Assembly: GCA_027489195.1 (NCBI GenBank) | Contig: JAIYAG010000010.1 | Coordinates: forward strand, 1 to 6,379 | Source: Burkholderiales bacterium | GTDB taxonomy: Bacteria > Pseudomonadota > Gammaproteobacteria > Burkholderiales > Burkholderiaceae_E | DNA: 6,379 nt | Reading direction: 5' to 3' | Shown here: positions 5,584 to 6,379 of the stretch, one piece after another | How the letters are laid out: each line of letters begins with the position of its first letter | Numbering within the stretch: position 1 is the first letter of the stretch | Program-made: the position numbers and the translations under genes | Notes under the pieces: model-generated | The model's input: only the letters and a program-made list of their open reading frames with translations | Databases searched by the model: none | Told to the model about the DNA's origin: nothing

Positions 5584-6379
5584 ATGAACTTCGACGACAC
5601 CCCGGCCGAAGCCGCGTTCCGCGCCGAGGCGCGCGCCTGGATCCGCGACAACGCGCCGCACGAGCTCCACGACGAGCTCGCCGCCGCCGGCTTCGGCCAG
5701 CCCGCGCTGCGCAGCCGCGACCTGATGGGCGCCGCACGCGCCTGGCAGCAGCGCAAGCACGCCGCTGGCTGGGCCTGCCTGCACTGGCCGCGCGAGTACG
5801 GCGGGCGGGGCGCCACGCCGATCGAGCGGGTGATCTGGGACCAGGAGGAGGGCGTCTACGGCAAGCTGTCGCGCGTCTTCATCATCGGCCACGGCATGTG
5901 CGGCCCGACGGTGATGGCCTATGCCGACGAGGCCCAGAAGCGCCGTCTGCTGCCGCCGCTGGCCGCAGGCACGGAGGTCTGGTGCCAGATGTTCTCCGAG
6001 CCCGCCGCGGGCTCCGACCTCGCCGGCCTGCGCACGCGCGCCGTGCGCGACGGCGACGAGTGGGTCGTCGACGGGCAGAAGATCTGGACGAGCGGCGCGC
6101 ACCTCTCGGACTGGGGGATCCTGCTCGTTCGCACCGACCCCGAGGTGCCCAAGCACGAAGGTCTGACCATGTTCTTCGTCGACATGCGCAGCCCCGGGAT
6201 CGAGATCCGGCCGATCCGCCAGGTCAACGGCGAGTCGCACTTCAACGAGGTGTTCTTCGACGGGCTGCGCATTCCCGACCACCAGCGGCTGGGCGCGGTC
6301 GGTGCGGGCTGGCGCGTGTCGCTGCACACGCTGATGAACGAGCGGCTGTCGATCGGCGCCGGCATGCCCACCGGCTTCC
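5584..6379 (+). CDS. Acyl-CoA dehydrogenase, long subunit with probable catalytic Glu, 3' end cut by window edge
   Basis: The first 265 codons of an acyl-CoA dehydrogenase; the rest of the C-terminal helical domain lies beyond the right edge. The N-terminal domain contains AGWACLHWPREYGGRG. The flavin/substrate motif WCQMFSEPAAGSDLAGL (about residues 133-149) is intact and followed by VVDGQKIWTSGAH. The start of the C-terminal domain reads LHTLMNERLSIGAG, where E253 sits in the helix that carries the catalytic base in isovaleryl-CoA-dehydrogenase-like enzymes. This type often acts on branched or bulky acyl-CoAs. The ATG at 5584 begins MNFDDTPAEAAFR, a typical family N-terminus, with a weak GGA about 7 nt upstream. 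With the preceding paralogue it probably forms one operon and possibly one heteromeric enzyme. The substrate class is not visible from the sequence. Confidence 0.92.
   Translation, partial: MNFDDTPAEAAFRAEARAWIRDNAPHELHDELAAAGFGQPALRSRDLMGAARAWQQRKHAAGWACLHWPREYGGRGATPIERVIWDQEEGVYGKLSRVFIIGHGMCGPTVMAYADEAQKRRLLPPLAAGTEVWCQMFSEPAAGSDLAGLRTRAVRDGDEWVVDGQKIWTSGAHLSDWGILLVRTDPEVPKHEGLTMFFVDMRSPGIEIRPIRQVNGESHFNEVFFDGLRIPDHQRLGAVGAGWRVSLHTLMNERLSIGAGMPTGF

Noticed and set aside
4251..5816. 521-residue minus-strand frame antisense to the acyl-CoA dehydrogenases
   Set aside because: It is a mirror of the real coding strand with no family motif; the plus strand has unmistakable acyl-CoA dehydrogenase sequence throughout.
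5413..6327. 304-residue minus-strand frame over the second acyl-CoA dehydrogenase
   Set aside because: The His/Asp/Arg/Val-rich sequence lacks domains and lies fully antisense to conserved plus-strand motifs such as SEPAAGSD.

Overview
This is a strongly GC-rich bacterial window with G/C-dominated third codon positions. Every real gene is therefore shadowed by long spurious reading frames on both strands. An aerobic, ubiquinone-making proteobacterium is indicated by a COQ7-type quinone hydroxylase, a group II truncated haemoglobin, RmuC and fatty-acid-type acyl-CoA dehydrogenases. A betaproteobacterial (Burkholderiales-like) origin is my inference from gene style and GC, not something proven here.

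Layout. Left block, minus strand: a phytanoyl-CoA dioxygenase (PhyH)-like Fe(II)/2-oxoglutarate oxygenase (1414 to 563) runs directly into an OmpR-type response regulator (563 to beyond the left edge). The junction is a one-base TGATG overlap. A 55-bp divergent spacer (1415-1469) separates this from the plus-strand genes and holds a TAGAAT box placed for a leaderless or near-leaderless globin transcript. Plus strand: truncated haemoglobin (1470-1889), then an rmuC reading frame (1905-3215) interrupted by one in-frame amber codon (2322-2324). After a 113-bp gap with a GC hairpin comes a fusion protein (3329-4318) joining a DCC/DUF393 thiol-redox domain to a COQ7 di-iron quinone hydroxylase. After an 88-bp gap, in which a perfect 9-bp hairpin buries the Shine-Dalgarno sequence, two acyl-CoA dehydrogenase genes follow (4407-5537 and 5584 to beyond the right edge).

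How the parts may work together. The two acyl-CoA dehydrogenases differ in an informative way. The first lacks a glutamate at both usual catalytic-base positions. The second carries a Glu in an NER motif at the position used by isovaleryl-CoA-dehydrogenase-like enzymes. They may form a heteromeric enzyme of the kind known for bulky (for example steroid side-chain) acyl-CoAs. PhyH, truncated haemoglobin and COQ7 all bind or use O2, but this could be coincidence.

The points most worth a second look are the DCC-COQ7 fusion, the single-codon break in rmuC with an ATG one codon later, the hairpin over the acyl-CoA dehydrogenase ribosome binding site, and the translationally coupled oxygenase/response-regulator pair. 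I saw no RNA genes, insertion sequences, CRISPR arrays or phage genes.
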